This document shows positions 16,993-25,955 of a stretch of DNA of 64,000 bases, piece after piece. How positions within the stretch are numbered: position 1 is the first letter of the stretch; every line of letters starts with the position of its first letter. This DNA comes from Candidatus Aminicenantes bacterium UBA6072 (lineage in GTDB: Bacteria; Acidobacteriota; Aminicenantia; UBA2199): NCBI GenBank assembly GCA_002436105.1, contig DIXU01000005.1:57779-121778 (forward strand), given 5' to 3'. The translations under genes and the position numbers were made by a program. The notes beneath the pieces are model-generated. The model was not told where the DNA came from and made no database searches. It was given only the letters and a program-made list of their open reading frames with translations.

Positions 16993-17443
16993 GGCAATAG
17001 AAGGGCCTGAAGGCCAGCGAGCGCTCGCGGCCGTACTTCTTTCCGGTGAAAACGAGGATATCGGCCAGGTTCAGCACCCAGACCCCGGCGGCGGCGAGAA
17101 TGGCCGTGTTGCGCCGCCGGTCCAGGCGCTCGGTCTCACGGCGCCAGGCCGCGGCATCCGCGGCCGTGCCGGCCTGGCGATAGTTCCAGTAGGCGTCGTT
17201 GCCCCTGCCGATGTGGACAACGACCAGCGCCAGGCAGGCGGCCTCGGCGAGGCCAAAGAGCGCGGCTTTCACGTACTGTTTCTCGTAGAGCTGCCCGAGG
17301 CCGGGAAAGAGCAGCGATTTCTCCAGCGCCTTGCGCAGCCGGGGATCCTGGGCCGGTTCCGTCTCGCCGCACAGCATCCCCTGGGCAAGCAAGAGCGCGA
17401 CGATAAGGAGCAGAGCGGGTTTTCGCTGCGGCGTGCGCGTCAA
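16949..17443 (-). CDS. DUF5683-like membrane protein
   Basis: 164 residues if started at the TTG at 17443, which has GGAGG 5 bp upstream; an ATG at 17488 (179 aa) lacks one and would put a charged stretch before the signal sequence. The signal ALLLIVALLLAQG is followed by SLLFPGLGQLYEKQYVKAALFG, the DUF5683 signature (PGxGQ...), then two membrane helices. It is the first gene of the operon with the lipoprotein and LptD-like barrel. Function unknown; relatives are often found near envelope assembly genes. Confidence 0.72.
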   Translation of the reverse strand: MTRTPQRKPALLLIVALLLAQGMLCGETEPAQDPRLRKALEKSLLFPGLGQLYEKQYVKAALFGLAEAACLALVVVHIGRGNDAYWNYRQAGTAADAAAWRRETERLDRRRNTAILAAAGVWVLNLADILVFTGKKYGRERSLAFRPFYCHENQAYGAGVTCRF

Positions 17444-17529
17444 CGGCGCCTCCGGGCGGTGATGACCGTCGGCCGCAGGATCGACCACGCGAACGGAGTG
17501 AATGGCGGATATTTCATTTTCCCGCCGTC

Positions 17530-17558
17530 ATTATAGCGTATCGATCCGGCGACGGCAA
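17530..17558 (-). promoter_or_regulatory. Promoter of the DUF5683-lipoprotein-barrel operon
   Basis: Reverse strand TTGCCG (17558-17553), 17-bp spacer, TATAAT (17535-17530), giving a leader of about 80 nt before the TTG start. Confidence 0.6.
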
Positions 17559-17695
17559 CCGCCGCACGAGTCCCAGGCGGATCGGGACTTGACTCCGCCG
17601 CCGGCTCCTTCGCGGAAAACACGGCGCCGCTTCCCCTTGCCCGCGACGGGCCCATCCGGCTCCGATCCAGCGCACCCGGCCGGAGCGACGATTCA

Positions 17696-17724
17696 TTGAC
17701 AAAACGGGGGAACTTTCTCATAAT
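17696..17724 (+). promoter_or_regulatory. Promoter of the membrane sulfatase-fold gene
   Basis: TTGACA (17696-17701), 17-bp spacer, CATAAT (17719-17724), about 29 bp before the ATG at 17754. It lies in the ~310-bp gap after 17443, which otherwise contains only the divergent operon promoter. Confidence 0.7.
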
Positions 17725-17753
17725 GCGGCAAAGACCGGCAAGGGGAAGAACGA

Positions 17754-19505
17754 ATGAAACTCATGCTTCGTTGGGGCGATTGGCTGGGCGACCTGGCCCT
17801 GGCCAGCTTCTTCCCAACCATCCTGCTGCTGTCCGTCCCCCTGGAGCTGTTCGCAGGCAACCGCGAGGAATTCCCGAGCTCGGTGCTGCATCCTTATTGG
17901 CTGGCCGCCGGGGCGGTCCTGGGCGTACTGCTGCTGCTGGCTGTCGCGCTGCCGCCCCTCGGGCGCGGACGCTTGAGCCGGGTGCTGTTCTTCCTGGCCC
18001 TGTTCATCTACCTGTCACAGATCCTGGTTCCCCCGCGCCTGTCCTCCCTGATCGGATTGGAGGACCAGGCGACCGTGCTGGAGCCCCTCTCGGCGACCCT
18101 GCTGCAGCTGCTGCTCTTCGTTCTCCTGGCCTGCGGGTACATCTGGCTGCCGCGGAAGTTCCTGCGCGGCGTGGGCATCCCGCTGGCGCTCGGCGTCATG
18201 ACCGTGCTGCTGGCGCGCTCCGCCGCCGTTACCGGTCGCTCCGGGCAGGATCGTCCCCACGCGCCGGAATCGTTCTCTTATCCGGCGCCGCGAGCGGAAC
18301 GCGCCAATGGCAACATCTACCGCCTGCTGTTCGACTGTTTCGGTTCCCGTGGATTTGCAAGCGCTTACCCGGGCAGCGGGCAGCGGACCTCATTGCCGGG
18401 ATTCATTTACTATCCGGAAAACCGGACGAACTATCTCTGGACGCTGCCATCGGTGATTTGTTGCAAGACCGGCTCGTTCTTCAAGGGCGGCGACCTGAGG
18501 GAATGGATCGAGCGCGGGCGTACGCCGACGACCTCCCGGTACCTGCGCGAGGCAGGCTGGATCATCTCCTCGTACGGAGATCCCATGGTGCTGAAAAGAG
18601 AACCGGCCCATCGCCACGTCTCGACCGCAGACGTGGAAATGGTGAAACGGCGATCCCGGGAACAGTTCCAGCGCCACCTGCAATTCGCCGACCTCTGCCT
18701 GTTGCGCCTGGCGCCCGTTCCCTGGCGCCAGGAAGTGTACGGGCGGGGACAAGGCCTGTTCAGCCGGCGCTTCGCCTCCGGGGAAGCGTTCCTCGGCCCG
18801 CACATGAAGGTCGAGGCCGCCTTGCGCCTGTTCCGGACGCTGCTGGAGGACGAAAAATCACGCCCGGCCGCGGGACACTACGTGGAAGCGCACATCCGGC
18901 TGCCGCACCCTCCCTACGTCCTGGACGGGGCGCTGGCATATCACCCGCAGGGAACAACGTACCACGATCAGCTGCAGGCCGCCATGAGCCTGATCGCCCA
19001 GTTCGTCGCTGAATTGCAGCGTCTCGATCGCTACGACAACGCGATGATCATCATCCATTCCGACCACGGCTCTTCCGCGGAAAAGGACGATCCCTCGCCA
19101 GCGGAGACAGGCATGACGGACCACATCGCCAGCCGGATCGACGCCATGACCAAGCGCCCCGGGATGAACTCCCGGAAACTCGACAGGGTCAGCCGCGCCT
19201 TGCTGCTGCTCAAGCCCCCCGGGCACTCCGCCCCGAAGCTGAGGACGTCTCCATGGGAAACGCAAACAGCGGACATCGCCGCCACGATCCTTTCCCATGC
19301 CGGCCTGGCCGCAAAGACCGACGAAGGCCTCTCGCTGCTCGGCGACTCCTTCCCGGTCCGGCGGCAGATCCACATTTTCGAGGGATTCCTGCAGCCGGGA
19401 AACAGGCTGGCCACCCGGCTGTCGCGCTGCGAGATGAACCACTTTTCCTTCCGCAAAGGGGTCGGCTGGGAGATCCATCCCCCCGTCCAGGTCGTCAACC
19501 ACTAG
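17754..19505 (+). CDS. Membrane-anchored sulfatase/alkaline phosphatase superfamily protein
   Basis: 583 residues. Four to five hydrophobic helices fill the first ~165 residues, then an extracytoplasmic domain. MIIIHSDHGSSAEKDD is the metal-binding DHG motif of sulfatase/phosphoethanolamine transferase folds, and a late RQIHIFEGFLQP segment fits the fold's C-terminal part. It could transfer or cleave phosphate- or sulfate-containing head groups on lipid or glycan; the substrate is not readable. The usual N-terminal nucleophile region is not clear, with LPSVICCKTGSF as a possible nucleophile turn. It is monocistronic, with GGGGAAGAA before the start. Confidence 0.7.
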   Translation: MKLMLRWGDWLGDLALASFFPTILLLSVPLELFAGNREEFPSSVLHPYWLAAGAVLGVLLLLAVALPPLGRGRLSRVLFFLALFIYLSQILVPPRLSSLIGLEDQATVLEPLSATLLQLLLFVLLACGYIWLPRKFLRGVGIPLALGVMTVLLARSAAVTGRSGQDRPHAPESFSYPAPRAERANGNIYRLLFDCFGSRGFASAYPGSGQRTSLPGFIYYPENRTNYLWTLPSVICCKTGSFFKGGDLREWIERGRTPTTSRYLREAGWIISSYGDPMVLKREPAHRHVSTADVEMVKRRSREQFQRHLQFADLCLLRLAPVPWRQEVYGRGQGLFSRRFASGEAFLGPHMKVEAALRLFRTLLEDEKSRPAAGHYVEAHIRLPHPPYVLDGALAYHPQGTTYHDQLQAAMSLIAQFVAELQRLDRYDNAMIIIHSDHGSSAEKDDPSPAETGMTDHIASRIDAMTKRPGMNSRKLDRVSRALLLLKPPGHSAPKLRTSPWETQTADIAATILSHAGLAAKTDEGLSLLGDSFPVRRQIHIFEGFLQPGNRLATRLSRCEMNHFSFRKGVGWEIHPPVQVVNH

Positions 19506-19556
19506 CCGGCCGCTGCCGGGATGGCGCGGCCACCAGGGAAGGATCGCCCCGCGCGG

Positions 19557-20798
19557 TCAGGCGATCTTGCCCTCGCACAGGTTCTCGTTGACCACGCGGT
19601 CGACGCGCACGTGCAGCTTCCTTTTCTTGTAGCCGCGCACCGGCGGCACGCGCACCGACAGGAAGTTGCGCGTGACCACCAGGGCGTAGTTGGGGTTTTC
19701 CTCGATGAGAATGCCGGAAAAGGTCTGGCCGCGGCAGCCCTCGCGGTAGGCCAGCTTCATGATGCGCCCCAGGTCCTTCAGCTCGTCGGCGCGGGCGCGC
19801 ACCAGCGCCGGCGGCAGGGGCTCCAGAACGGCCGCCTTGGTCCCGGGCCGCGGCGAAAAGGGGAAGACATGCAGGTAGTTCAACGGCGTCTCCCGCAGGA
19901 AGGCCACCGTCTCGCGGAATTCCTTCTCCGTCTCGCCGGGGAAGCCGACGATGAAGTCGGCACCCAGGTTGGCACCGGGGAAGCATTCGCGAAACTGCGA
20001 CAGGATCCTGCGGTACTCAACGCTGCGGCTGCCGCGGTTCATGCGGCGGATGACGGCGTCGCTGCCGCTCTGGAAAGAAAAATGGAAGCTGTCGGCGACC
20101 TTGGGCATGGCGCTCAGCTCCTTGACGAACGGGTAGCGGATGTAGCGCGGGTCCAGCGAGCTCAGGCGGATGATCTCCACCCCGCGGACGTGCTGCAGCT
20201 CCGTCGCCAGGGCGAGCAGGGTCTGGCGCGGGAACAGGTCGTAGCCGTAGGAAGAGAGATTGATGCCGGTGAGCACCACCTCGTGGTAGCCCAGGGAGGC
20301 ATAATACCGGGCCTTGGCCAGCACCGCCTTCGTCTCCAGGCTGCGCGCCTTGCCGCGCAGCGAGGGGACGATGCAGTACGAGCAGCGGAAATTGCAGCCG
20401 TCCTGGACCTTGAGGAAGACCCGCGAGCGGAAGGCCGAATGGTAGACCAGGCGGCTGTCCAGGGGAAAGAGATCGCAGACCGTCTCCACCAGGCGCTCTT
20501 TCTGGCGGTTGTCAAAAAAAAAATACTCGCGGTACTTGCTCTCCATGGCCGAGCGGTCGCGGCTGACGGTGCAGCCGGCGACGAGCCACTTGACGCCGGT
20601 ATGGCGGTAGGAACGGGCGACGAAGCGCAGCACGTCCTTCTCCGCCTTCTCGGTGACGCTGCAGGTATTGACGATGCCGAACGCGGCCTCGGCGGCGCGG
20701 GTGGTGCGCTCGTAGCCGCGCTTTTCCAGCTCGATGATCCACTCCTGGATCTCGGCCTGGTTGCTGCGGCAGCCGAAGCACTCGACGACGAACTTCAT
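19557..20798 (-). CDS. mtaB: MtaB-type tRNA methylthiotransferase
   Basis: 413 residues starting MKFVVECFGCRSNQAE. Methylthiotransferase layout: N-terminal UPF0004 domain with cluster cysteines (CFGC, NTCSVT, AGCTVS), radical SAM motif CNFRCSYC near residue 140, and a C-terminal TRAM-like domain. Length and the NTCSVT..AGC pattern fit MtaB, which makes ms2t6A37 in tRNA, better than the longer MiaB or RimO. The open frame continues upstream inside purE, but this ATG overlaps the purE stop (ATGA). It is the last gene of purD-purE-mtaB. Confidence 0.88.
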   Translation of the reverse strand: MKFVVECFGCRSNQAEIQEWIIELEKRGYERTTRAAEAAFGIVNTCSVTEKAEKDVLRFVARSYRHTGVKWLVAGCTVSRDRSAMESKYREYFFFDNRQKERLVETVCDLFPLDSRLVYHSAFRSRVFLKVQDGCNFRCSYCIVPSLRGKARSLETKAVLAKARYYASLGYHEVVLTGINLSSYGYDLFPRQTLLALATELQHVRGVEIIRLSSLDPRYIRYPFVKELSAMPKVADSFHFSFQSGSDAVIRRMNRGSRSVEYRRILSQFRECFPGANLGADFIVGFPGETEKEFRETVAFLRETPLNYLHVFPFSPRPGTKAAVLEPLPPALVRARADELKDLGRIMKLAYREGCRGQTFSGILIEENPNYALVVTRNFLSVRVPPVRGYKKRKLHVRVDRVVNENLCEGKIA

Positions 20799-21298
20799 CC
20801 CCGCTCCAGCTTCTTCCGCAGCTTGCGGCTCTTGGCCAGCACGCCCGCCCGCTGCCCGGCGCGGAAGGCCAGCAGCCTCTCCTTCAGTCCCGGGTCGTTG
20901 CCGGCCAGCATCTCGGCGGCGAACAGCGCCGCGTTGACGGCGCCGGACTCGCCGATGCCGAAGACGGCCACCGGCACGCCGGAGGGCATCTGCACCATGG
21001 CCAGCAGCGAGTCGAGCCCGGAAAGCGGCGAGGCCATGGGCACGCCCAGGACCGGCAGCAGGGTATGGCCGGCCACCACGCCGGGGAGATGGGCGGCGCC
21101 GCCGGCGGCGGCGATGATCGCCTGCACGCCGCTCTTCTCGAAAGCGCGGACGAGCTCCAGGGTGCGCTCGGGAGTGCGGTGGGCGGAACTGACCTCGACC
21201 TCGACCTCGACCTGCAGCTGGCGCAGCAGGTCGATCCCCTTCTCCAGGGCCGGGAAATCGGAATCCGATCCCATCAGGAAGGCGACGCGCGGGCTCAC
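20795..21298 (-). CDS. purE: PurE class I N5-CAIR mutase
   Basis: 167 residues, the standard class I length. Motifs GSDSDFP, SSAHRTPERT, GGAAHLPGVVAG and MPSGVPVA are intact. It isomerises N5-carboxyaminoimidazole ribotide to CAIR in purine synthesis. It starts at a GTG overlapping the purD stop (GTGA), with GGAG upstream. PurK, its usual partner, is absent from the window. Confidence 0.95.
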   Translation of the reverse strand: MSPRVAFLMGSDSDFPALEKGIDLLRQLQVEVEVEVSSAHRTPERTLELVRAFEKSGVQAIIAAAGGAAHLPGVVAGHTLLPVLGVPMASPLSGLDSLLAMVQMPSGVPVAVFGIGESGAVNAALFAAEMLAGNDPGLKERLLAFRAGQRAGVLAKSRKLRKKLERG

Positions 21299-22557
21299 TT
21301 GCGACTCCAGCCGATGTCGCGGCGGAAAACCATGCCCTCAAAGGCGACGAACGATATGCCGTCGTAGATCTTGGCCATGGCCTCCTTCAGGGTCGGCCCG
21401 GTGGCGCAGACGTTCAGGACGCGGCCGCCGGCGCTGACCACCCCATCCGCCTCCTGCGCGGTGCCGGCATGGAACACCTCCACTCCCAGCGACTTGGCGC
21501 GCTCCAGCCCCTCGATGCGCTGGCCGCTGGCGTATTTCTGCGGGTAGCCGCGGGAGGCGAGGACGACGCAGCCGGCGACATTCTCGTCCCAGTCGGCGGG
21601 AACATCGAACAGGTTCTGGTCGGCCGCCCCCTCCAGGATGTCGACCAGGTCGCTCTTCAGGCGCATCAGCACCACCTGGGTCTCCGGGTCGCCGAAGCGG
21701 GCATTGAACTCAAGCACCTGCGGGCCTTCGCGGGTGATCATCAGCCCGGCGTAGAGCAGGCCCCGGTACTCCTTGTTCTCGAACTTCAGCCCGGCGACCG
21801 TCGGCTGGATGATGGACTTCATGATCTGGTTGAACAGTTCGCGGTTGATCTGCGGCGCCGGGGAGATGGCGCCCATGCCTCCGGTATTCGGCCCCTTGTC
21901 GCCTTCCAGGGCCTTCTTGTAGTCCATGGACGTGGCCAGGGGGAAGATGCGCTTGCCGTCGCAGACGGCCATGAACGACATTTCGCTGCCGGCCAGGAAC
22001 TCCTCGACCACCACGCGCTCCCCCGATTTGCCGTACTTGCCCTCCACCATGATCTCGTTGACGGCGTCGGCCGCTTCTTCCGGCTTCCTGCAGATGTAAA
22101 CCCCCTTGCCGGCGGCCAGGCCGTCGGCTTTGACCACCAGGGGAAACTGGGCCCGGGAAAAATGATCCAGCGCTTCGACGGCGGAGGCGAATACCTTGAA
22201 CTCCGGGGTGGGGATGTTGTTCTTGCGCATGAACTCCTTGGCGAAGGACTTGGAGGTCTCGATCATGGCCGCCTTCTGGCTGGGGCCGAAGATCTTGAGG
22301 TTGCGGCTGTTGAACTCGTCGACGATGCCCAGGGCCAGCGGCTGCTCGGGGCCGATCACGGTCAGGTCGACCTGGTGCTCCTGGGCGAAATCGGCCAGCT
22401 CGATGATGCTGGCGGGCTTGATGTCGACCTGCTCGGCCAGTTGCGTCATGCCGGGATTGCCCGGGGCGGCGAAGATCTTGGTCACCCGCTTGGACTGGGA
22501 AATCTTCCATACCAGGGCGTGCTCGCGGCCGCCGGAACCGACGATCAGGATTTTCAT
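21295..22557 (-). CDS. purD: PurD phosphoribosylamine-glycine ligase
   Basis: 420 residues. ATP-grasp enzyme forming GAR in purine biosynthesis. The N-terminus MKILIVGSGGREHALVWKI is diagnostic; FPLVVKADGLAAGKGV, NTGGMGAISPAP and LEFNARFGDPETQ mark the ATP-grasp core. AAGGAG lies before the ATG. It leads the purD-purE-mtaB operon. Confidence 0.96.
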   Translation of the reverse strand: MKILIVGSGGREHALVWKISQSKRVTKIFAAPGNPGMTQLAEQVDIKPASIIELADFAQEHQVDLTVIGPEQPLALGIVDEFNSRNLKIFGPSQKAAMIETSKSFAKEFMRKNNIPTPEFKVFASAVEALDHFSRAQFPLVVKADGLAAGKGVYICRKPEEAADAVNEIMVEGKYGKSGERVVVEEFLAGSEMSFMAVCDGKRIFPLATSMDYKKALEGDKGPNTGGMGAISPAPQINRELFNQIMKSIIQPTVAGLKFENKEYRGLLYAGLMITREGPQVLEFNARFGDPETQVVLMRLKSDLVDILEGAADQNLFDVPADWDENVAGCVVLASRGYPQKYASGQRIEGLERAKSLGVEVFHAGTAQEADGVVSAGGRVLNVCATGPTLKEAMAKIYDGISFVAFEGMVFRRDIGWSRK

Positions 22558-22580
22558 CTTGTCTCCTTGCGTAGGGATGA

Positions 22581-22609
22581 ATTATAGATAAAAACGCGCC
22601 GCGGCACAA
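22581..22609 (-). promoter_or_regulatory. Promoter of purD-purE-mtaB
   Basis: Reverse strand TTGTGC (22609-22604), 17-bp spacer, TATAAT (22586-22581), 23 bp before the ATG. No purine riboswitch fits in this leader. Confidence 0.65.
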
Positions 22610-22715
22610 GGCCGAAAGGGCAAAAACGCAGGCGGGAACAAAGCCGTGGCGTCCGAGCCATCCCCGATCGCGGGCCAGGAGAAGCCCAGCCGGTCAGCCG
22701 GAGTGCCCCCAAAGG

Positions 22716-24338
22716 TCATTCGCTGGTGAAATACAGGGGGTTGGCGGCCAGGAAGGCGTCGCTGAACACGTCGCGCACCACGCTGCCCTTCAGGTTTCTG
22801 GAGAGGGGGAAGCCGGCGTAATACAGCAGGGTGGGGAACAGGTCGTCCAGGCGCACGCTTTCCAGGTACAGGCCCTTCTTGAGGGCCGACTTCTCGTACA
22901 TCAGGAAGGCCCCCTGCGCGTCCGGGGGCCTGAACACGTAGACGTCGCGGCGGCCGAGGTAGTTGACCATGATGCGCCGCCATATGGGCATGGGGACGAC
23001 CTCGTGCAGGTTCAGCACCAGCAGCAGTTCGTTGTCGCCCATGGCGCCGATGATCTTGCCGATGACCGAGTCGTAGAACTCGTAGTACTTGTCCAGGATC
23101 CAGCCGTATTTCCGGCTCTGCTCCTCGTCGATGAGGTTGCCGAAGTTCTCCGGGCGGGCATAATGGTAATAATGGGCGTTGATGCTGGCCAGGCCCCTGA
23201 GCTGCACCAGCGAATAGCGGTAGTCCATCGTCTTCAGCTCCGGTATCTGCTTGCGCAGGAAGCTGTCGTAAAAAAACGTCTTCTTCAGCACATCCAGCTT
23301 GGGGTCGGAGTGCTCCAGCGTGGGGGAAAAGAACTGCACGAAGGCGTTGATCTTTTTCAGGTTCTTCCCCGCGTACGGCGGCCAGGCCGGCGGCACGAGC
23401 ATGGAAAAGGTCTTGAAGCCGTTGTGCTCGTAAAAGCCGCGGATACGGTCGACCGGGGCGGCAGCGGTCTCCTTGTAGAAAAAGGCCACGCCGAGCTTCG
23501 AGGAGTTGCGGAAGAAGATGTAGCGGGGGGCGATGTCGAATACCAGGGGCACATCGCGGCAGCGGTACTTGTAGGCGGAATGGGCGGCGGCGGCCGACGG
23601 CGGCTCGCCGCTGAGCAGCACGTTGAGCAGCGACAGGTCCATGTTGGGCCGGTAGGTGCCCAGGCGACCGACCACGCCGTTGTTGCGGATCCAGTTCAGG
23701 TTCAGCAGCGTCTGCTCCTGGGAGGCGCTGAGCAGGTGATTGAGCGACAGGCCGTCCATGACCACGATGTTGAGCTGGCGGACGGGGGTGATCACCGGAG
23801 CGGCGTACTTCGCCGCCTCGGGCGGCGGCGGCTGCCAGCGCGTGACCAGGACATACACGGCCAGGCCGTCGGCCAGCAGCAGCAGCAGGAAGAGGGCATG
23901 CAGCCATTTCTTGCGCTGGGAGCGGACGAACACGAAGACCATGCCCAGGAGCAGCACCATGAAATGCAGCAGCAGGACCTTGATGTAGCGCAGCCGGGCG
24001 GCGGCGCTGAAAAAATCGTGGTAATAGTCGTAATTGGCGTAGAAGACGATGGAAACGACCAGCATGGTGAAGGAGAGAAAGTAGACCGCCGAGGGGGGAT
24101 TGAAGATGCCGATGGGATAGCGGCGCTCGGCGAAGAACTGCACGACGAAGAAGGTCAGGGCGATGGCGATGAACCACAGGGGACCGTAGTAGTTCAGCAG
24201 GCCGAGGCAGAGCGGCAGCAGGGCGGCGGGGGCGATGACAACCGCGGGATTGAGCAGCCCGATCAGGCAGGCGGAGAAAAAAGTGAAGACGCCGGCGGCG
24301 AAGGCGAAATGGAGGACCAATCTGGCCGAACGCAGCAA
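22716..24338 (-). CDS. Membrane protein with alkaline phosphatase/phosphodiesterase-like domain
   Basis: 540 residues. Four to five transmembrane segments occupy the first ~165 residues, then an extracytoplasmic domain beginning QLNIVVMDGLSLNHLL, like the VxxDGL nucleophile region of type I phosphodiesterases. LVLNLHEVVP and DDLFPTLLYYAGFPL fit the rest of that fold, but the canonical DHG motif is missing, so activity is uncertain. The start appears to be a TTG (24338), one base after the FHA stop, with a weak ribosome binding site. It shares overall architecture with the 17.7-kb protein. Confidence 0.65.
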   Translation of the reverse strand: MLRSARLVLHFAFAAGVFTFFSACLIGLLNPAVVIAPAALLPLCLGLLNYYGPLWFIAIALTFFVVQFFAERRYPIGIFNPPSAVYFLSFTMLVVSIVFYANYDYYHDFFSAAARLRYIKVLLLHFMVLLLGMVFVFVRSQRKKWLHALFLLLLLADGLAVYVLVTRWQPPPPEAAKYAAPVITPVRQLNIVVMDGLSLNHLLSASQEQTLLNLNWIRNNGVVGRLGTYRPNMDLSLLNVLLSGEPPSAAAAHSAYKYRCRDVPLVFDIAPRYIFFRNSSKLGVAFFYKETAAAPVDRIRGFYEHNGFKTFSMLVPPAWPPYAGKNLKKINAFVQFFSPTLEHSDPKLDVLKKTFFYDSFLRKQIPELKTMDYRYSLVQLRGLASINAHYYHYARPENFGNLIDEEQSRKYGWILDKYYEFYDSVIGKIIGAMGDNELLLVLNLHEVVPMPIWRRIMVNYLGRRDVYVFRPPDAQGAFLMYEKSALKKGLYLESVRLDDLFPTLLYYAGFPLSRNLKGSVVRDVFSDAFLAANPLYFTSE

Positions 24339-24339
24339 T

Positions 24340-24861
24340 TTACTTTTCGAAAGCCTGCGACGTGGTGATGAGCATCAGCGTGGTCTGGCCGATCTTGAAT
24401 TCCGTCTGGTCGGTGATCTCGGTGATGGACACCTTGTCGTCGTTGATGAACGTGCCGTTGGTGCTGCCCAGGTCGCGCAGGAATATCTTTTCGTTGCGCA
24501 CCTCGATGGCCAGGTGCTTGCGCGAGACCTCCTTGTCGGGGATGATCAGGTCGACCTTGCCGCGGCCGATCAGGACGTAGGGCTTGTTCAGATGGTAGAT
24601 GAAGCCGGCGCGGGCGCCCTTGATGACCGCGACCGAGATCTTGCGGTCGTCGGGAAGCTTCAGGTTCTCGTTGATCCACAGCGAATCCTCGACCTTCTGC
24701 TGGATGATCTTGGCCGTGTCCTTCTTGCTGGACGAATCTCCCTTGGCCTCCATGACCTCGAAGACCGTCTGGCAGCGGGAACACTTGAGCTTGCTCTTGC
24801 CCTTGACCTTGTCCTCGGGGATCTCGTACTTGGCCTTGCATTGCGGGCATTCGATAATCAT
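24340..24861 (-). CDS. Zinc-ribbon plus FHA domain protein
   Basis: 173 residues. The N-terminal MIIECPQCKAKYEIPEDKVKG...KCSRCQ is an MJ0042-type zinc ribbon; the C-terminal FHA phosphothreonine-binding domain has IGRGKVDLIIPDKEVSRKHLAI and DLGSTNGTFINDD (~residues 90-165). Such proteins relay Ser/Thr kinase signals, but no such kinase is in the window. The ATG lies 6 bp after a TATAAT box with no ribosome binding site. Confidence 0.9.
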   Translation of the reverse strand: MIIECPQCKAKYEIPEDKVKGKSKLKCSRCQTVFEVMEAKGDSSSKKDTAKIIQQKVEDSLWINENLKLPDDRKISVAVIKGARAGFIYHLNKPYVLIGRGKVDLIIPDKEVSRKHLAIEVRNEKIFLRDLGSTNGTFINDDKVSITEITDQTEFKIGQTTLMLITTSQAFEK

Positions 24862-24867
24862 GGCCGA

Positions 24868-24897
24868 ATTATAGCACCTTTAAAAAAAATTAGTCAA
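24868..24897 (-). promoter_or_regulatory. Leaderless-type promoter of the FHA gene
   Basis: Reverse strand TTGACT (24897-24892), 18-bp spacer, TATAAT (24873-24868), six bases, ATG. The -35 box overlaps the end of the upstream DUF192 gene. Confidence 0.7.
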
Positions 24898-25330
24898 TCG
24901 GGATGAATATTTTGTCGCCTACCTGCAGTTTCAGCAGCTTGGCCGTGCCGCCGGCGAACTCCAGCACGTAGCGCGCCGGTATTTCCGACTCGTAGCTTGG
25001 GCAGGGATCGGCGGTGCAGGGCGGGACCGATTCGTGCATGGCGACGACCTGCCCGGCGCTGTTCAGGAAGATCATGTCCAGGGCGATGAGGGTGTCCTTC
25101 ATCCAGAAGCTGCGCAGCTCCTCCTCGGCGAAAACGAACAGCATGCCGTAGTCGCTCCTGAGCGTGCGGCGATGCATCAGTCCCAGGGCGTGTTTTTCCG
25201 GCGTATCGGCGATCTCCACGCGGAACGGCCGGTCCGCGACGTAGATGGTCATAAAGCGGCCGCCGGCCGGCGCGGCGGCGCACTGGCAGCAGGCCAGGAC
25301 CAGCAGCAGGAGCATGGCGATGTTTTTCAT
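24890..25330 (-). CDS. Secreted DUF192 protein
   Basis: 146 residues with a signal peptide containing cysteines (LLLLVLACCQCAAAPAG), possibly a lipoprotein. The DUF192 core is ALGLMHRRTLRSDYGMLFVF...RSFWMKDTLIALDMIFL and RYVLEFAGG. The family's role is unclear. It starts inside the pcm stop (ATGA overlap) and ends the proS-pcm-DUF192 run. Confidence 0.88.
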   Translation of the reverse strand: MKNIAMLLLLVLACCQCAAAPAGGRFMTIYVADRPFRVEIADTPEKHALGLMHRRTLRSDYGMLFVFAEEELRSFWMKDTLIALDMIFLNSAGQVVAMHESVPPCTADPCPSYESEIPARYVLEFAGGTAKLLKLQVGDKIFIPID

Positions 25331-25953
25331 ACCAGGGGGACGAAGATGACTCCGATCAGGTCTTCGCTGTGGATGGTGCCGCCCTGCTTGCGGTAGCGCA
25401 CCAGGCGCTGGTCCCCGCCGCCCACGGGAGCGACGGCGATGCCGCCCTCGGCCAGCTGGGCGAAGAGCTCCGGCGGGAATTCCGTGGGGGCGGCGGTGAG
25501 CAGGATGCGGTCGAAGGGGGCGAACTCGGGCCAGCCCTCCTGGCCGCGGCCGATCCGGAAAAAGACGTTGCGATAGCCCAGTTGCCCCTCCAGCACGGAG
25601 CGGGCGCCGGCGGCCAGCTCGGGGATCGCCTCGACCGTGTACACCCGGGCCGCCGTTTCCGCCAGGACCGCGGCCTGGTAGCCCGAACCGCTGCCGATCT
25701 CGAGCACCGATTCGCCGCCGCCCAGTTCGAGCCGCTCGGTCATGTAAGCCACGATGTAGGGCTGGGAGATCGTCTGGCCGCGGCCGATGGGCAGCGGGCC
25801 GTCGGCGTAGCTGCTCTCGCGTGCGTGATCGGGGACGAAAAGGTGGCGCGGCACCCTGGCCATGGCGCGCAGCACGGCTTCGTCGCGGATGCCGCGGGCG
25901 CGCAGCTGCAGCTCGACCATGCGCAGCCTCTGTTCGCCGAAGGGGTCGTCCAT
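25327..25953 (-). CDS. pcm: Protein-L-isoaspartate O-methyltransferase
   Basis: 208 residues from MDDPFGEQRLRMVELQLRAR. It repairs isoaspartyl residues using SAM. The motif I glycine loop is VLEIGSGSGYQAAVLAE, and YADGPLPIGRGQTISQPYIVA is the family signature. The open frame extends upstream into proS, but this ATG is 3 bp after the proS stop and begins the conserved domain. Confidence 0.93.
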   Translation of the reverse strand: MDDPFGEQRLRMVELQLRARGIRDEAVLRAMARVPRHLFVPDHARESSYADGPLPIGRGQTISQPYIVAYMTERLELGGGESVLEIGSGSGYQAAVLAETAARVYTVEAIPELAAGARSVLEGQLGYRNVFFRIGRGQEGWPEFAPFDRILLTAAPTEFPPELFAQLAEGGIAVAPVGGGDQRLVRYRKQGGTIHSEDLIGVIFVPLV

Positions 25954-25955
25954 GG

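Noticed and set aside
22582..24177. 531-codon minus-strand frame overlapping the membrane phosphatase-fold gene
   Set aside because: Arginine/proline/alanine-rich frame shadow; the other frame encodes clear membrane helices and a phosphodiesterase-like core.
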